Assembly: GCF_010093535.1 (NCBI RefSeq)
Contig: NW_022985214.1
Coordinates: 222,245-286,244, forward strand
Source: Lindgomyces ingoldianus
Lineage: Eukaryota > Ascomycota > Dothideomycetes > Pleosporales > Lindgomycetaceae
Length of the DNA: 64,000 nt
Reading direction: 5' to 3'
The notes under the pieces are model-generated. The model was not told the origin of the DNA and made no database searches. It was given only the letters and a program-made list of their open reading frames with translations. Position 1 is the stretch's first letter. Every line of letters begins with the position of its first letter. This document shows, one piece after another, positions 10,846 through 23,623 of the stretch. A program made the position numbers and the translations under genes.

Positions 10846-10907
10846 GACCCTAAAGATGACCATCCTTGACATTATGAATTGAAATCATGTATGTACAAAT
10901 TTTGGTC

Positions 10908-12851
10908 TTAATATGGCCATATTCGTGAGTACAAGAGCTTCTGCGACTCAGATTCAGCCATATTCACAAACATCTCCTTGACGGCATTGTTGGTGTACGA
11001 AGCCTGCTCGTAATTTTCTCGAAGGACCATGCCGCCCAATGGAATCAGGTTATCTTTCTGAAGCTGGTGCAGGACTTCTCCAAGACCCTCTAAAAGCTCC
11101 AATTCACTGTTGTGAAGCTCTAGTTCCTTCTCCGTAAATTGTATGGGACAGGATACCGTTGCCGGTGCAATGTCCTCCCATTGAGCAGCTAGGTGTATCA
11201 AGGCATGGCGGAAAGAAAACACGTCATTCCTGCTCCAGGCGCCACAGAGCAAAGAGGAGGGCTCGGCCAAAAGAGAGCGACACCGCAAAGTCATCGCAGC
11301 CCACCGTCGCCGATTCTTAAGCCTGGTAAGTCGTTGGTAATGGCTAAGCAGATCTGCAGTCCTGTCTGCATCGTCTGTTGCATTGGGCTCTTCTAATGCG
11401 GCTTTCAATCGGTTACTAGTGGTGCTAGATCCGACCGGAAGAAGCAAACGTGGAATCTTGTGTTGAAAGAATGGCTCAGATACCGAAGCCGACTGCCAGT
11501 CAATGATGCGAGTTATTTGCTTCGTGCCTGGATCAACGAATATATTATCGAGGTGAAGGTCTGGGTGGGAGAGCGATGTTCGGGACGGACCTGGTAATAG
11601 ATGGGGCACGAGTTGAAGGTATCGTTCTAACAGTGAAATGTACTCATCGGGAGATTCTGGCGACTCAAAGGATCGGTAAGGATTTATACGGGGTTTTGCG
11701 TACGCCTTCGCCCACTGTATCTCGTTGATTCCCATCGCTGCCAAGTAGGACAGTGGAGTGCTCCCTTTTTAGGTCAGCAGAATACTTATCTCAAGGTGGT
11801 GGTGCACATAACTTACATGGACCCCGATCTAAATCCATCGTAGCTCTGTCCCCTTCGCAAAGTCGCCGGATGATAGAGACCTGGCTTCTAGGTCATAGGC
11901 CGGAATACCCTTCTTTTCTAAATCCTTCTTGTAGTAGATGCAGCCGTGTCTCCGAAATGAAACCGAAGTTAGCTTTGTCTCGAAGTCAACGAGCTGATTC
12001 ACCAGGTCGAGTTGTGATTCTGTTTGCCACTGATACCAAAGGCTACCCAGTGGTTTGCCCTCTGCCTTCTCTTCAATGATGTACTCGGCACCGACTGGAT
12101 TGAGTGGGTCCAAAGAATATGCATACATGCGCGGAACAGGCAATTTTAAGACTGTGCGGAGCTGCAACATAGTCGTCAGAGCTTCAGCATACCAGCACGA
12201 TGGGTCACATACAAATTGACGGGTAGCGACCTCAGAGGCAGCCGTGTAGAAAGCTGGACCAGCATTAGGATTTGGAATCTTTGCCAAAACCTCAACTCCG
12301 TTATCCATAGTTATGATAAACGCCTTGTTGTATTGTCCTTCCACGCATTTTAGTAGCTTGACACCTGAGCATGCGAAAGTTAGATTACATTCTTCTGCAG
12401 TTCCAGGATCGGACTTGTTCAAGTATCTTACAAGATCTAGCTCCGTCACCAACGGCATTGACGGCGGCATCAAGGAGAGCAGAGATGTTGAATTTGCGAT
12501 AACGCATCGCAAGGTTTTCAGGTTCGTCGCGTCTAGGCGTTGTTAAATCGCCTGGCTAAATGAGCATGGTCTGCACATACAGCCACCGGTATCGAGTGTA
12601 TCTGTAAAGCTCTTCTTCGAGTATTTCTTCCTCTGTGGTACAAGCTGAGCAAGAAGATTCCTGGACCTCGAAATAGAAGTCTCTAGCCTACCCAAGCCGT
12701 CATTCCTTTGCTTTTGGAGGAGGGGCATTGCCATAGTACTCATCTCCCAATGAAAGCCCGGTTGCTGACAGTGCCAGAGTTGGTTTCTCCGAATACACTT
12801 GTGTGTGGAGCTCGATCTAAGCGCGTTAAAAACGCAAGAGAGGGTTTTCAT
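10908..12851 (-). CDS. Aminoglycoside-phosphotransferase (APH)-fold protein, six exons, with one apparent frameshift
   Basis: The exons are 12692-12851, 12581-12644, 12432-12532, 12213-12364, 11817-12161 and 10908-11764, with introns of 47, 48, 67, 51 and 52 bp. The N-terminus (MKTLSCVFNALRSS, basic and hydroxylated) resembles a mitochondrial presequence. The joined product reads RYRWLRDEPENLAMRYRKF, then QYNKAFIITMDNG, AKIPNPNAG, LKLPVPRMYAY, DRATMDLDRGPW and finally the Brenner-type catalytic motif HPDLHLDNIF with metal-binding IIDWQ. This order is that of the fungal APH/choline-kinase-like family, predicted to phosphorylate a small molecule or act in mitochondria (Aim9/Altered-inheritance type). 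One base is missing between about 11855 and 11900: the frame must shift by one to pass from YDLEA to EGDRATMDL, and no splice pair repairs it. It is therefore a recent pseudogene, or the base is a sequence error. The product would be about 559 residues. Confidence 0.75.
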
Positions 12852-13343
12852 TGCGGTACGTCGTCGACGGCATCGACGACCTCCAGATTCGATTCGATTC
12901 AATTTGATTTTGATCCTACTCAGTTATAGCCGCAATTTCCCCGCAGCTATGCCCTAGTTGGCGTTTAGCAGACAGCCGACGTGTTTCGTACAGGGGACTT
13001 GTAAAGATGGGATAGTAGGTAGCACGGATAGCACTGAGAGCAAGGTTTTGGAGAAAGATAGGAGTGTATTGTAAGAGAGACGAATCGCTGCCAAGCCTCG
13101 CTTGTCAGGATTCATGCCTATATACGAAGCACAGGTCACCTGACCTCCAAACAGGTCGGGTGAGGCCATACTGGCCCGTTCTGGGACATCCGGCCTTACA
13201 GGACTTTCAACAGGTAAAGGGACAAAACTTAACTAAGGTCTAAAAAAAACATTAGGATATTAAAAATAAAGATTTAGAAGCAACAGACTTACATTTTATC
13301 GTGTATATAAAGCATTCTTATCATGTTATCTTATTTAGATAAC
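12852..13343. other. 5' flank of the APH gene grading into RIP-decayed sequence
   Basis: The only frames are short and featureless (for example 12954-13169). Composition turns AT-rich at about 13210. Confidence 0.4.
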
Positions 13344-16300
13344 TAACATACTATAACAGTTCATAAATGAATGCATAAGCGGAGCTTGTTTTAAGTCACT
13401 TATTAAACTCTTTCTAGAGAAGAAGACTGCATTAGAAGAAGCCTATAGAAGAAAACTATAAGCAGAGCAGATAATAAAAAGTAGTCTATAGACTAAAACC
13501 TATAAACTATATTCCTATAAATTCTACGCAAAGACCTATATACCTATAAATGCTATATAAGAGAACACCTTTTAGTAGGTCTGTCTACGCAAGTACTTAT
13601 TAGCAAAGTTAAAGTACTAGCTAAAATCTTAAGTAATGCAAATAACAAGCTGCACATCTTAAGCCTAGATAGTAATGCGCTTGCTATAGATAGCAGCTAG
13701 CTAAGTACTTATAAATTAATAAGTCTAATACCTTGTCTAATACTAATACATTAGCACTTACATTCTATTAAAGTTATAATAAAGGACTTAGCAGTTATTT
13801 ATAATGCATAAAGTGCTTACTTACTCTAGTAGAAAAGTTTATTATTAGTTTAAGCTACATCCTAGGCAACCTTCTAAACAAGACAGCAGAAGGGAGTAAT
13901 TACAAAAAAGAACTTAGTATTATGTTGTTTAAACTAATAAAACTTAATCTGCTAAAGAAGTGCAACTATTTATAGTTAGTAATAAGTATTAGATAGTAAA
14001 AATAAGATTTAATAAACTTTTATTCTTTTTAAGCTTCTAGCCCTTACTAGTTCCCTTCTAAGCTAGAACCTAAATGCTAGTCTTCTTATATGTAACACGC
14101 TCTAAGGGCGGTAAATTAGCACGCTTTAGACGTAAACTCTTTAGAACTGTAGGCTTCTTAGGAGGGCGTTTGCCTTTATTAGGCCTAGGAACAGGAGCTT
14201 TGCAGGGAGCTTTAGTAGCAATAGCCTTCTTCCTAAAGAGAGCTATAATGCATTAGCAGTGTCTATTACTATGTCTAATACTATAATTATACTCTTCCTA
14301 GCAGCATTAACATAAATAGGTTAAAAGTGAGACATTTTTAACAAAGTAAATGTTATAATAGAGTAAAAAAGCTGTGCAACATGTTACTAAGCTATAATAT
14401 TAGCATAAAAACAGCTTTAGGAGTAAATAAAGGCTTATAAAGAGTGTAATAAAGTAGTAAAGCAATTACGCAGTAAGTTATATTAAGAGTGTTAGTAGGA
14501 AGGTCTTAAAAGTTAAATAGCAAACCTTTAAGCCTTACTTTTACTTTTATAAACTTGCTTAGATTTTTACTGCTACTTTTACTCTTCTACTGCATTTTTA
14601 TTATAGCAGATAATTACATAAACTTTTACATAACTAACTTTTATAATCTGCGTGTAGAATACTCTTAAACTAGTATATAAAGTAGTATTAGACATAGTAT
14701 TAGACGCATTATAGTAAAATAAGTAGAAGTAACATTTTTAAGAGAAATATAATTTTTTTAAATAGCTTACTGCTGCTTTGCCTGTCACCTTAGTAACAGC
14801 CTATGTAGTATAGATGCTGCCTAAATAACATAATTACCTTTATTTACTTTAAAAATTTAGTTTTTTAAGCCTTTATTGTAACCTTAATTTTATAACCTTA
14901 ACTATACTACTATAAACTTTGTTTGTTAGTTTTATGTAACACTATTTAAACCTTTACTAAGCTATCTATTACCTGTCTATTACTACCACGCAACTATAGC
15001 AAAGTGTAAAAAAAGCCTATTAGAATACTTAATAAATGCTTTTACTATAAGAAATCTTAAGAGATAAACTTAGCTTACTAGAAAGAATGCCTAATGCAAC
15101 CTAGACTATATTATAACTAATACATACTATTCTAAATTCTAGAGTAACAAGTTCTGCCTAGCAGTTTAGCATCTTTTAGATGCTAAATATAATGTTAATA
15201 AAAAGTCTAAACTAGAGTTGCAACTGTGCATTTAGTCTAAGAATATAGCAACAGCACTTTAGTAAGTTAATATAGTATTAGACAGGTATTAGACAGTAGC
15301 TAATATGTTATAGATTTAAGAAAGGTGAACACTATAGCTAGAAAGCAATTATGCGCGGTGCAGACCCTAGTAAATTTAGTAATAAACATGTATTCTTTAT
15401 CTAGCAAACTAGGCTCTTTAACTTACTAAAAGAGTTTATGCCTTCTTAACACTGCTAACTAGATAAGGAATCTATAGATATAGGACCTATAGATGTTAAT
15501 AGCTCTAAGCCTATAAATAATCTTAGTCTATAAGCTAGAGCACTAATGCAAGCTAAAGTGCTAATAATAGACATAAAAGTAGCAGATAAACTTTGCTAAT
15601 AGAGATATATTAAAGCTATACTAGTAGATGCAGTTGCTAGTGCAGATAAGAAGATAAGTTTCTTTAAAATGCATAACTTTAGCGCGTATATTTTGCATAT
15701 AAGTAATACTATCTTTTATGTAAGTACATTCTAGCTGCTACGCCTAATACCTGTCTAATACCTCACAGCGCTACCTAAACTAGATGTGTCTGGGCTTTTC
15801 TAGGTATCTACTATACATTGCTAATAATGTTTAAGACTGCTAGTGCTAAGTAAGTTTCTAGAAAAGTCTTTAACTACATAACTAATAAGCATAGTCTATA
15901 TTTATTAAGCTAGCATTTAATCTTACACCTATAGCTTTTTATAAGCTTATTACTATTAATAAGCCCTTTTAACTGCTAATTTTTTTTTTTAAGCTTCTCT
16001 TCTTAAGAGCTAAATAGGCAATTCTAACAGTATTATATGTTATATAATTAAGTAGTTACTTCCTTGCTACTAATATTTAATTAGTAGCCCAGGACAAGAG
16101 CATTAGTCTTTTAAAACTTTATAATAATAAATTTCTTAATAATTTAAAGTAAGTTTAGTATTAGATAAGGTATTAAACACACGCTAATTATAGCATTTAG
16201 ACATTAAACTTTATTCTAAACCTACTAGTTTAAGACAGAGGATGTAAAATACTTGCTAGATACTATTTAAGGTAGAGATAGTGTTATGCCTGTAGATTTA

Positions 16301-19300
16301 ACCTAGTTTATTAAGATGCTTAAGCTAGAAAAGCACTAGCAGTAAGAAGGGAATAACTCTAAGACTTTAAATAAGCTATAATAACTTAAATATAGAGTCT
16401 ATACTTATATCTAACTATTATAATCTCTAATTTATAAACTCTAATTTATGTTATGTCTATTATACTAATAAAAGCAATATATTATGCTATAAATTAGTTT
16501 GTAAATTACTAAGCATACAGACATAATATAATAGTAGAGAAGGTATTAGATAAGTATTAGATAAACAGGTTAAAAATTACAGTCTACTACTATAACTAAC
16601 TACTATATTCTTTGCTGCATATTTGCATTTTGCCTTTTTATAGTTTTTAAATTGCTACTTTTTAAATAATCTAAGAAGAAATGCTTATTAAACATTAACC
16701 TATCTAGCAACTTAATATAAGAAACTGTAATGTACATAAGACTTAGTGCATAATCTCTTTTACTACTAATATAAATAACTGCCTTGTCTAGACTTAAGCC
16801 TTGTGACTTATAAATAGTTATAGCCCACACAGAGCAGATTAGAAACTGCGTGCAGGACATAACATTCCCCTAGAAGTAAAACTCTTAACTAATAAAAAAC
16901 ATAAAAATAACTGCCTTACTATCTGCCTAAGTGTACAGCGCTAGCTCTTTGTACCTAGAGATAGCAACAAGAACTGCCTTTAAAGGCTCCTTACAAGGAT
17001 TTATAACAGATAGAGGCCATAGGATATTGTCTACTTCCCTAATAGTACTATTTACAAGACTAACCTTTGTCTATATATTATGCAGGAGCATAACTTAGCC
17101 ACCTACACACAACAGAAGAAGGCTGTGTAAGTTGCTACTGTCCTAAGCGTCTACCTTAGCAGCCTAAGGGTAATTATGTTTAGCCTAGGCAATAACAACA
17201 GGTTTACTATAGTCTTTTATATGCTGCTAGTTTATAGCAGAGACTTTAGAACATTTGCTGCATAGTTAGATAGCAGAGTTAAAGCTACAACACTTATTAG
17301 CTAGAAACAAAACTTAACATTGCTTACTAAATAGCATCTAGTTGTTAGCAGTGCTTGCGCTATCCTAGAGACGCCTAAGAGCATCCTAAAACCTAGCCTA
17401 GGAGTCCCCCTGCTGCTGCATTATAACGTTAAGTATAATTGTCTTGTTAAACAAACTATACAGGTGCTAACTATAGGTCTTTACAGGGCATTTCTAATTA
17501 GTACAATCAAACAGCGGCCGCCAGCTAACTAGAGGTAGTTGCCTAAAATTGCTAGACAATATAATGTTAATGCCACTAAAGTCCTCCTTAGACTCTAGAA
17601 ACGCCTACGCACACCTAGCATAAATCTAGCTAAGTATACTAAGGCTAACTATAAATTTTTTGTTAATTATAATATATTTAACTTATTAGAGTTAGCTTTA
17701 AAGCTAGGAAAAACTTACTCCTTATAAAAGTAGAAGGGGTCTGTACTTGTTAATAATTAGGATGCAAAATATAGAGTTAATAGTGCAACTAGATATAAAA
17801 TATGCAGCTACACTAGTAGGCGCGCATCGCATTACAGAGTTGCTAATGTTGTATTGTAGAGCTAAGTTGTTAAGAGCTAAGAATATACTATTAATAATAA
17901 ATGTCTTTCCTGTACTGCTAACCCTATCTAAATTAATAAGCAACTGCAGTAGTAAACAAAGTTTAAGATATGCTGTAAAGTAGTTTATAACTAGGTTGTA
18001 CAATAATCTCTGTTTCGCCTAGAGGGTATTAGACATAGTATTAGACGCCCCAGCTCTAGCAACTAGATAGCAGCTCTTTAGCCTAGACTAATATGTTATT
18101 AGATCTAGATTATATAGATTAATATAAGATAAATCTATCTAATCCTTTGCCTAATTAAGTAGACAGTTACTAAGGGCATCTAGATTAACGTCCTCTCTGT
18201 CTTCTCCTAGTTAGCGTAGCCTAAGCTTATTAAATAACAAAGTCTTCTCTAGCACTACATCCTTCTACTTAGGATTATCTAGGTCCTTCTCTAGGTTAAG
18301 TTTACTGTAAGTGTTAGTTAGCTTATAGAAACAGACAGTGCAGCAATAATTATAAGCCTTAGTAAATGTTTTATAAGTAACTTTATAAATAGCTAATAAC
18401 TTATTAGCAGTGTAAAAGAGGTAGTGTAGGGTTAACTTAACCTACAAGAAGTTCTTTAAATTAAGAGAGGGCTTATATTAAAAAAAAAAGTTTAGAATCT
18501 TAGGCTTAGCTCTTAGCCTGTGTTTTAACTTTTTAGTAATGTAGTTAAAATAAAGCAGAAAGTCTAGGTAGCAGATATAGTCTAGAGAGCTATCTTGCTC
18601 TAGATATTTCTGCATAAGTGTACAGGCTTTTATAATAGTAAACTTATTATAGTTCTTTACTTCTATGTTTTCTAGTAGTCTCTGTTGCTAAGCTTAATCC
18701 TAGAAGAAAAAAGAGAATAGTTATAGACTAATAAGTTAATAATTAACTATAATAACAGTCTAGCTGTAGTGATAGAGAGGTAAGTAAAATAGCTAATGCA
18801 TAACCTTCTAAGCACTATAATCCTAAGCGCTAAGCTCTTTGTTTATAAGCTTTACAGCAAACAAGAGCATAGAATTGCTAGGTCTAATATGTAGCAAGAC
18901 CTAAGCTACTATCTTCTTAAATGTCTGCGTCTAAGTCTTACCCTTAAAAGTATACACGCCTATGTAATTAACAACCCTAGTAGTACTTATGCATACTTAT
19001 ATATTAGTATTAGCGCGCTAACTAAGTGTAAGGGTACATAAATAGGCGTTAAGTTGCATATAGTTCTATTGTGTAAAAAAACACTTATAAGGCTTTCTTT
19101 TTACATGCGCAAATGTTAGCACCTCTTGCACTTCTTAAAAAGTGTTAAATTAGCAGACTTTTTCTTTTATTTTTTTGTGTACCTTTAAATAATAGCTAGT
19201 CTAACACTAGTGTAAATAACAGCGCGTTAGGACGTTAGACAGCTTCTTAAACATAAATGTTATAGAGCGCTATAAGAGGGACAGTACTAAACCCTTATCT

Positions 19301-21366
19301 ACTAACTTCTGCAGCTTAGGTTCTAGATAAATTGCTAAGATGTAACAGCCCTAGTACGCTGCTAAGCAAGCAATAGAAAAGGGTGTGGCGTTCTCTCCTA
19401 GCTTGTTGTCAGGATGAGGTGTGTTACTGCAGTAGTAGAGACTATAACTGTGTGTGCTTCCTCTGCCCTACTACTTATACTAATTCTACTAATTTGTAAC
19501 GTTAAACTTTAGCTTAATTACATGCTTTTTAAAGAGCCTAAAACGTTAATTAAAGTAATAAGCTATAATGTATAAGTTATCTTACACAAAGGTAGACACT
19601 AATTATAGACGCTGTTTAGCATTAGCAGCTTTTTATAGAGAAAACTCTTGCATAAAGCGTAGGAGGTTGTGCTAGTGTTAATTAGCAGTAGAGAAGGTAA
19701 TAAACAATATAGAACTATAAAGTTGCTAAACCTGCTAGGTTTTAACATATGCGCTATAGGTATTAGACAGGTATTAGATGCACTATTACTTTAAAGTTTT
19801 TCCTTTTTTGTATCTAAAATAACTAAGTACTATAAATTTTAGCTATAAAATAAATAATAAAGTTAACTATTTATTACCCTCTATCTTCTCTAGCAAATTG
19901 CTTCTGTATGTCTTTTACTGTTAACTCCTGCCTATTAAAGGCGCGCTTAACATAGAATCCTGCTTTAGACGCAGACTCCTTCTAAAGAAGCATATTAAAT
20001 GCTGTAAACTAGAAATGTAGGTGTTAAGCAAATCTTCTGTCCTTATAATAAATAAAGTAGCGCACATAACTAAGAAAATTAACGTTACGTAGTTAGAGCT
20101 GTACAAATTCTGCCTTGCTATATAGAAATAAAAATAGGAATGTAAGGCTAAATAAGAGCTTATAACTATTAAATTTAGAGATTAAAGTTTAACAGATAGA
20201 ACCTATAAAAAGAAACTCCTATGTTGTTGTTTAATAAATATAGTCTCTTAATGTCTTAAACTTGTAAACATTAGGTGTAAAGTTAGGTATAACTTTATGT
20301 TTAGGCTCTTTAACCTTATTAATGTCTATCTCTTTAAATACAGAGCTCCTACTATAGGTGCTGCCAGCGTCTTTATCTACAGCAGATGTAGCAGTATTAG
20401 ATAAGGTATTAGCCTCTAGATTATCATCTCTATCTACTACATCTGTAAGTAAACTATTATTGTTTGTCTTAATAATTAAAAGTTAGTTATTAATATAATT
20501 ATTTATTAGCAGTAAACTAAAAGCTTTTTTATTAACAGTAATGTTAGCGTATCTAAGATAGTAGGCAATTAAGTAGTTTAGCCACTATTCTATAACAGGT
20601 TAACGCACATAGTGCTCCTTTTTAAACTAATAGTTAATTGCACCTTAATCCTCCCCTTTAGTAGTAGCTAGTTTAAGGATAACAATGTCTAGATTATAAG
20701 AAAAGAGTAGAAGGCGTAAGAACACCTTAGCAGTGTTAACAGCAAAGTAGCATATATAGCCCTAGTACTTATACTGCTGTCCCTAATGCTGCCTTATTTC
20801 TATATTAACATGTACGCGTGCTAGTAGTTGCTCTTTAGTAGTAGTTAACTTAGAAAGGTTTAGTAAAGGGCTAGGATTAAAGTTATTTATGTCTTCTTAA
20901 AGTAGAACAAATTTCTTTTTATGTCTATGTTTAAGTAAATTAGTAGCGCACTCCTTACAAGTACCCTATTAATTTAATCCTATATTAAACTACCTTTAAT
21001 TGCAGGTAGTGCATGTATCTAACTTAATATTAAGTAGACCCTTATAGAAGTTGTTAATATAGCCCTTATTAACTTCTAGTATAGCTTAGTCTTTAAGGAA
21101 TTTAACATTATTAAAATTTATAGGTACAGGCGCAGATAGAAAATTGTACGTACAGCGCTTAGCGTCTAAGAAGATATCTATGTTAATGTCCTTATCTAAA
21201 CTGTTGCTAAGGTTGTTTTCATTTATACCTGCTCTCTGCAACTAAGAGGGTGTAGACTAAAACCTTCCCTGTGTTAACAGTGGCTTCTAGGTACATTGCG
21301 TACTTAAACTAATTAGAGTAAATAGCACAGATAGTATATTAGAGAGGTTGCCTAATAGGCTAAGGA
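13344..21366 (-). mobile_element. Full-length but RIP-decayed Helitron (~8.0 kb)
   Basis: The limits were set by comparison with the internally deleted copy at 22555-23623, which shares both ends: the 5' end (TCCTTAGCCTATTAGG, minus strand from 21366) and the 3' end (...TTATAGTATGTTA, about 13344). The 5' dinucleotide TC fits Helitrons. A canonical CTRR 3' end is not evident, and 3'-proximal CAAGCTCCGCTTA may be the remains of the terminal hairpin. Coding remnants on the minus strand are described separately. Between 13.85 and 16.6 kb, downstream of the helicase, there is no readable product; the 60-codon frame at 14074-14256 lies on the opposite strand and is probably fortuitous. Confidence 0.75.
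16603..21270 (-). pseudogene. Helitron Rep/helicase gene remnant (DUF6570 + PIF1-like helicase)
   Basis: Near 20990-20560 the minus strand reads GTCKECATNLLKHRHKKKF, FNPSPLLNLSKLT, EQLLARVHVNIEIR and QGQQYKYQGYICYFAVN. This is the DUF6570 module at the N-terminus of fungal Helitron proteins (CRxC..., LIARVHP...RGQQYxYxGHVINF). At 18003-17722 it reads VSSTGKTFIINSI and VMRCAPTSVAAYFI, the Walker A and following motif of PIF1-like helicases with the first glycine lost. At 16860-16603 it reads AITIYKSQGLSLDKAVI and ITVSYIKLLDRLMF, the C-terminal helicase motifs (AxTIHKSQGLTLDKAVV...VALSRVxSLxGL). Between these, frames are broken by many TAA/TAG stops typical of RIP. The HUH endonuclease motifs could not be read by eye. 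The order of domains and the strand match an autonomous Helitron. Confidence 0.75.
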
Positions 21367-21713
21367 TTTTTAGCGGAGCTTGCTCTGCTCCTTTCTGTGG
21401 ACTTTGGTTTTCTTTGGTTAGGGCTTGGCAGCCAAGAATTACTGCTTTCAGCCTTTTTAGGCTCACGTAAGCATAAAAACGGCAGATCCTCAGATAATTA
21501 TTTCCTGCGCGAAAACCAAAACCTCGCTGCGCGTGTTGTCTAATACCCGTCTAATACCTCCTGCTACAACCCACAACATGGTACCTCTGCTATTCAACGC
21601 TAATAAACCTCCCCCACTCTGCGATGATTGTCATCACCCTATGGATCCACAGAGAGACAGGACGTTCCTCCGATGGAAGGTTCGATGTGCGCCCTGCAAT
21701 ACACGAATCCAGG

Positions 21714-22186
21714 TGTCAGATTGAAGCACTGTTTCTGGGCTTCCTGAGATGAATGATGGGTTTAGATATAATGTATGGGATGATTAATTAATTTTATTGA
21801 TTGTGTTTTTGTTTATCAATCCTTTTTCTGCTCTACTCGTGTTGCTCGGCTTTTTGTTCTGCCGATCCGAGTCCCTCGCGCACTAGCCCTATGCGCGACC
21901 AGCTTGCAACATGCTGCAATTTGCTGCAAAATGCTGTAACATGCTGCAATTTGCTGCAATTTGCTGCAACATGCTGTAAAATGCTGCAATTTGCTGCAAC
22001 ATGCTGCAAAATGCTGCAATTTGCTGCAACATGCTGCAAAATGCTGCAACATGCTGCAAAATGCTGCAATTTGCTGCAACATGCTGCAATTTGCAGCAAC
22101 ATACTGTTCGAGCTTATTGCTCGTACTATGTAGCAGCTTTCGTCAAACGTTCCTCCTGTCTTGACAGTAGGTGCGCATATCTGACA
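21714..22186. mobile_element. Solo LTR (473 bp) with CCAGG target-site duplication
   Basis: It starts TGTCAGAT and ends ATCTGACA (8-bp inverted ends, TG...CA), and CCAGG flanks it on both sides (21709-21713, 22187-22191). The right inverted arm lacks the insert at the matching position (about 23980), which fixes the boundaries exactly. It carries the TGCTGCAA minisatellite. Confidence 0.75.
21907..22100. repeat. Minisatellite of TGCTGCAAYWT/TGCTGCAAAA units
   Basis: About 19 tandem ~10-bp units (ATGCTGCAAC, TTGCTGCAAT, ATGCTGCAAA) in irregular alternation. All three + frames and several minus frames are open across it and yield LQHAAICCNM-like low-complexity peptides, so those frames are artefacts of the repeat. 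Confidence 0.85.
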
Positions 22187-22554
22187 CCAGGCAAGGAAGC
22201 GCCCTACCCAGGGCAGCCCTATACCTCCACCGCCAGCCAAGAGGCGCGCTCTTGCTGATATCACATATGTCGCAAATAACAGACTACAACCCTATATCCC
22301 GCCGTCGTCTCCTCTAGTACCCCTATGTCGTTATTGTTCTACGCCATTAGACCAGGCAAATGACACGTTTAAAGGAAATGGGAGGTAGAAGACTTTATGT
22401 TAAAAGTGTTGCTAATTAAAGAGTAAGGTTAACGTTTATACTATAAATAAGGAACTAGCACACGTATTGCCTCCTATAAACCTTAGCCTATTAAGCTCCC
22501 TTCTTCGCGACATTCCTACACAACAGACGCCTTAACAATCTCCTTAATACAAAA

Positions 22555-23623
22555 TCCCTAGCCTATTAGGCAATCTCTCTAATATACTACTTGTGCTATT
22601 TACTCTAATTAGTTTAAGTACATAATGTACCTAAAAGCTACTGTTAACATAGAGAAGGTTTTAGTCTACACTCTCTTAGTTGCAGAGAGCAGGTACAAAT
22701 AAAAACAACCTTAGCAATAGTTTAGATAAGGACATTAACGTAGATATCTTTCTAAACGCTAAGCGCTGTGCGTACAATTTTCTATCTGCGCCTATACCTA
22801 TAAATTTTAACAATGTTAAATTCTTTAAAGACTAGGCTATAACTACTAGAAGTTAATAAAGGCTATATTAACAACTTTTATAAAGGTCTACTTAATATTA
22901 AGTTAGATACATGCACTACCTGTAATTAAAAGTAGTTTAACATAGGATTAAATTAATAAAGTACTTGTAAGGAGTGCGCTACTAATTTGCTTAAATATAG
23001 ACACAAGAAGGAATTTATTCTACTTTAGAAAGATATAAATAACTTTAATTTTAGCCCTTTACTAAACCTTTTTAAGTTAACTACTACTAAAGAGTAACTA
23101 CTAGCACATGTACACGTTAATATAATAAACCTCTCTGCTAGAGTAAGTAGGCACTTTGTGCATTGCAAATAACTGCTAAGTCTTTTATTATAACTTTAAT
23201 AAAATGTAAGTGCTAATGTATTAGTATTAGACAAGGTATTAGACTTATTAATTTATAGGCACTTAGCTAGCTGCTATCTATGGCAAGCGCATTACTATCT
23301 AGGCTTAAGATGTGCAGCTTGTTATTTGCATTGCTTAGGATTTTAGCTAGTACTTTAACTTTGCTAATAAGTACTTGTGTAGATAAACCTACTAAAAAGT
23401 GTTCTCTTGCATAGCATTTATAGGTATATAGGTCTTTGCGTAGAATTTATAGGAATATAGTTTATAAGTTTTAGTCTGCAGACTACTTTTTATTATCTGC
23501 TCTGCTTATAGTCTTCTTCTATAGGCTTCTTCTAATGCAGTCTTCTTCTCTAGAAAGAGTTTAATAAGTGACTTAAAACAAGCTCCGCTTATGCATTTAT
23601 TTATAAACTGTTATAGTATGTTA
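22555..23623 (+). mobile_element. Internally deleted, non-autonomous Helitron derivative
   Basis: Bases 22555-23122 match the reverse complement of 21366-20802 (5' end) and 23123-23623 match that of 13846-13344 (3' end). About 6.95 kb between them is missing, with the junction at an AT-rich TAATA/TAATAAA microhomology. It lies in the opposite orientation to the full copy and between the two inverted arms. It retains only a broken piece of the DUF6570 region. Confidence 0.8.

Larger units (their letters stand above)
21371..22554. repeat. Left arm of a ~700-bp inverted repeat, interrupted by a solo LTR
   Basis: The parts 21371-21713 and 22187-22554 together match the reverse complement of 24324-23624. 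The outer end is a hairpin-forming GCGGAGCTTGCTCTGC, which in the right arm is followed by CTAA, reminiscent of Helitron 3' termini. The arm is much less AT-converted than the Helitron. It holds a 63-codon frame (21533-21724) with a CDDC...CAPC zinc-ribbon-like pattern that stops inside the inserted LTR. The right arm copy of this frame is broken. Confidence 0.7.

Noticed and set aside
12954..13169. 71-codon minus frame upstream of the APH gene
   Set aside because: Featureless; the APH gene starts at 12851 and explains the nearby coding signal.
14074..14256. 60-codon frame within the Helitron
   Set aside because: It lies on the strand opposite the Helitron genes, in RIP-decayed sequence, with no motif.
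21533..21724. 63-codon frame with CxxC...CxxC zinc-ribbon-like pattern
   Set aside because: It ends inside an inserted solo LTR and its mirror copy is broken; kept only as a note on the inverted arm.
21907..22100. Regularly spaced repeats considered as a CRISPR-like array
   Set aside because: Units are contiguous 10-mers without spacers, in a fungal genome.
21801..22264. Several overlapping Cys/Leu/Gln-rich frames (66-143 codons) on both strands
   Set aside because: They are translations of the TGCTGCAA minisatellite, open in many frames at once.
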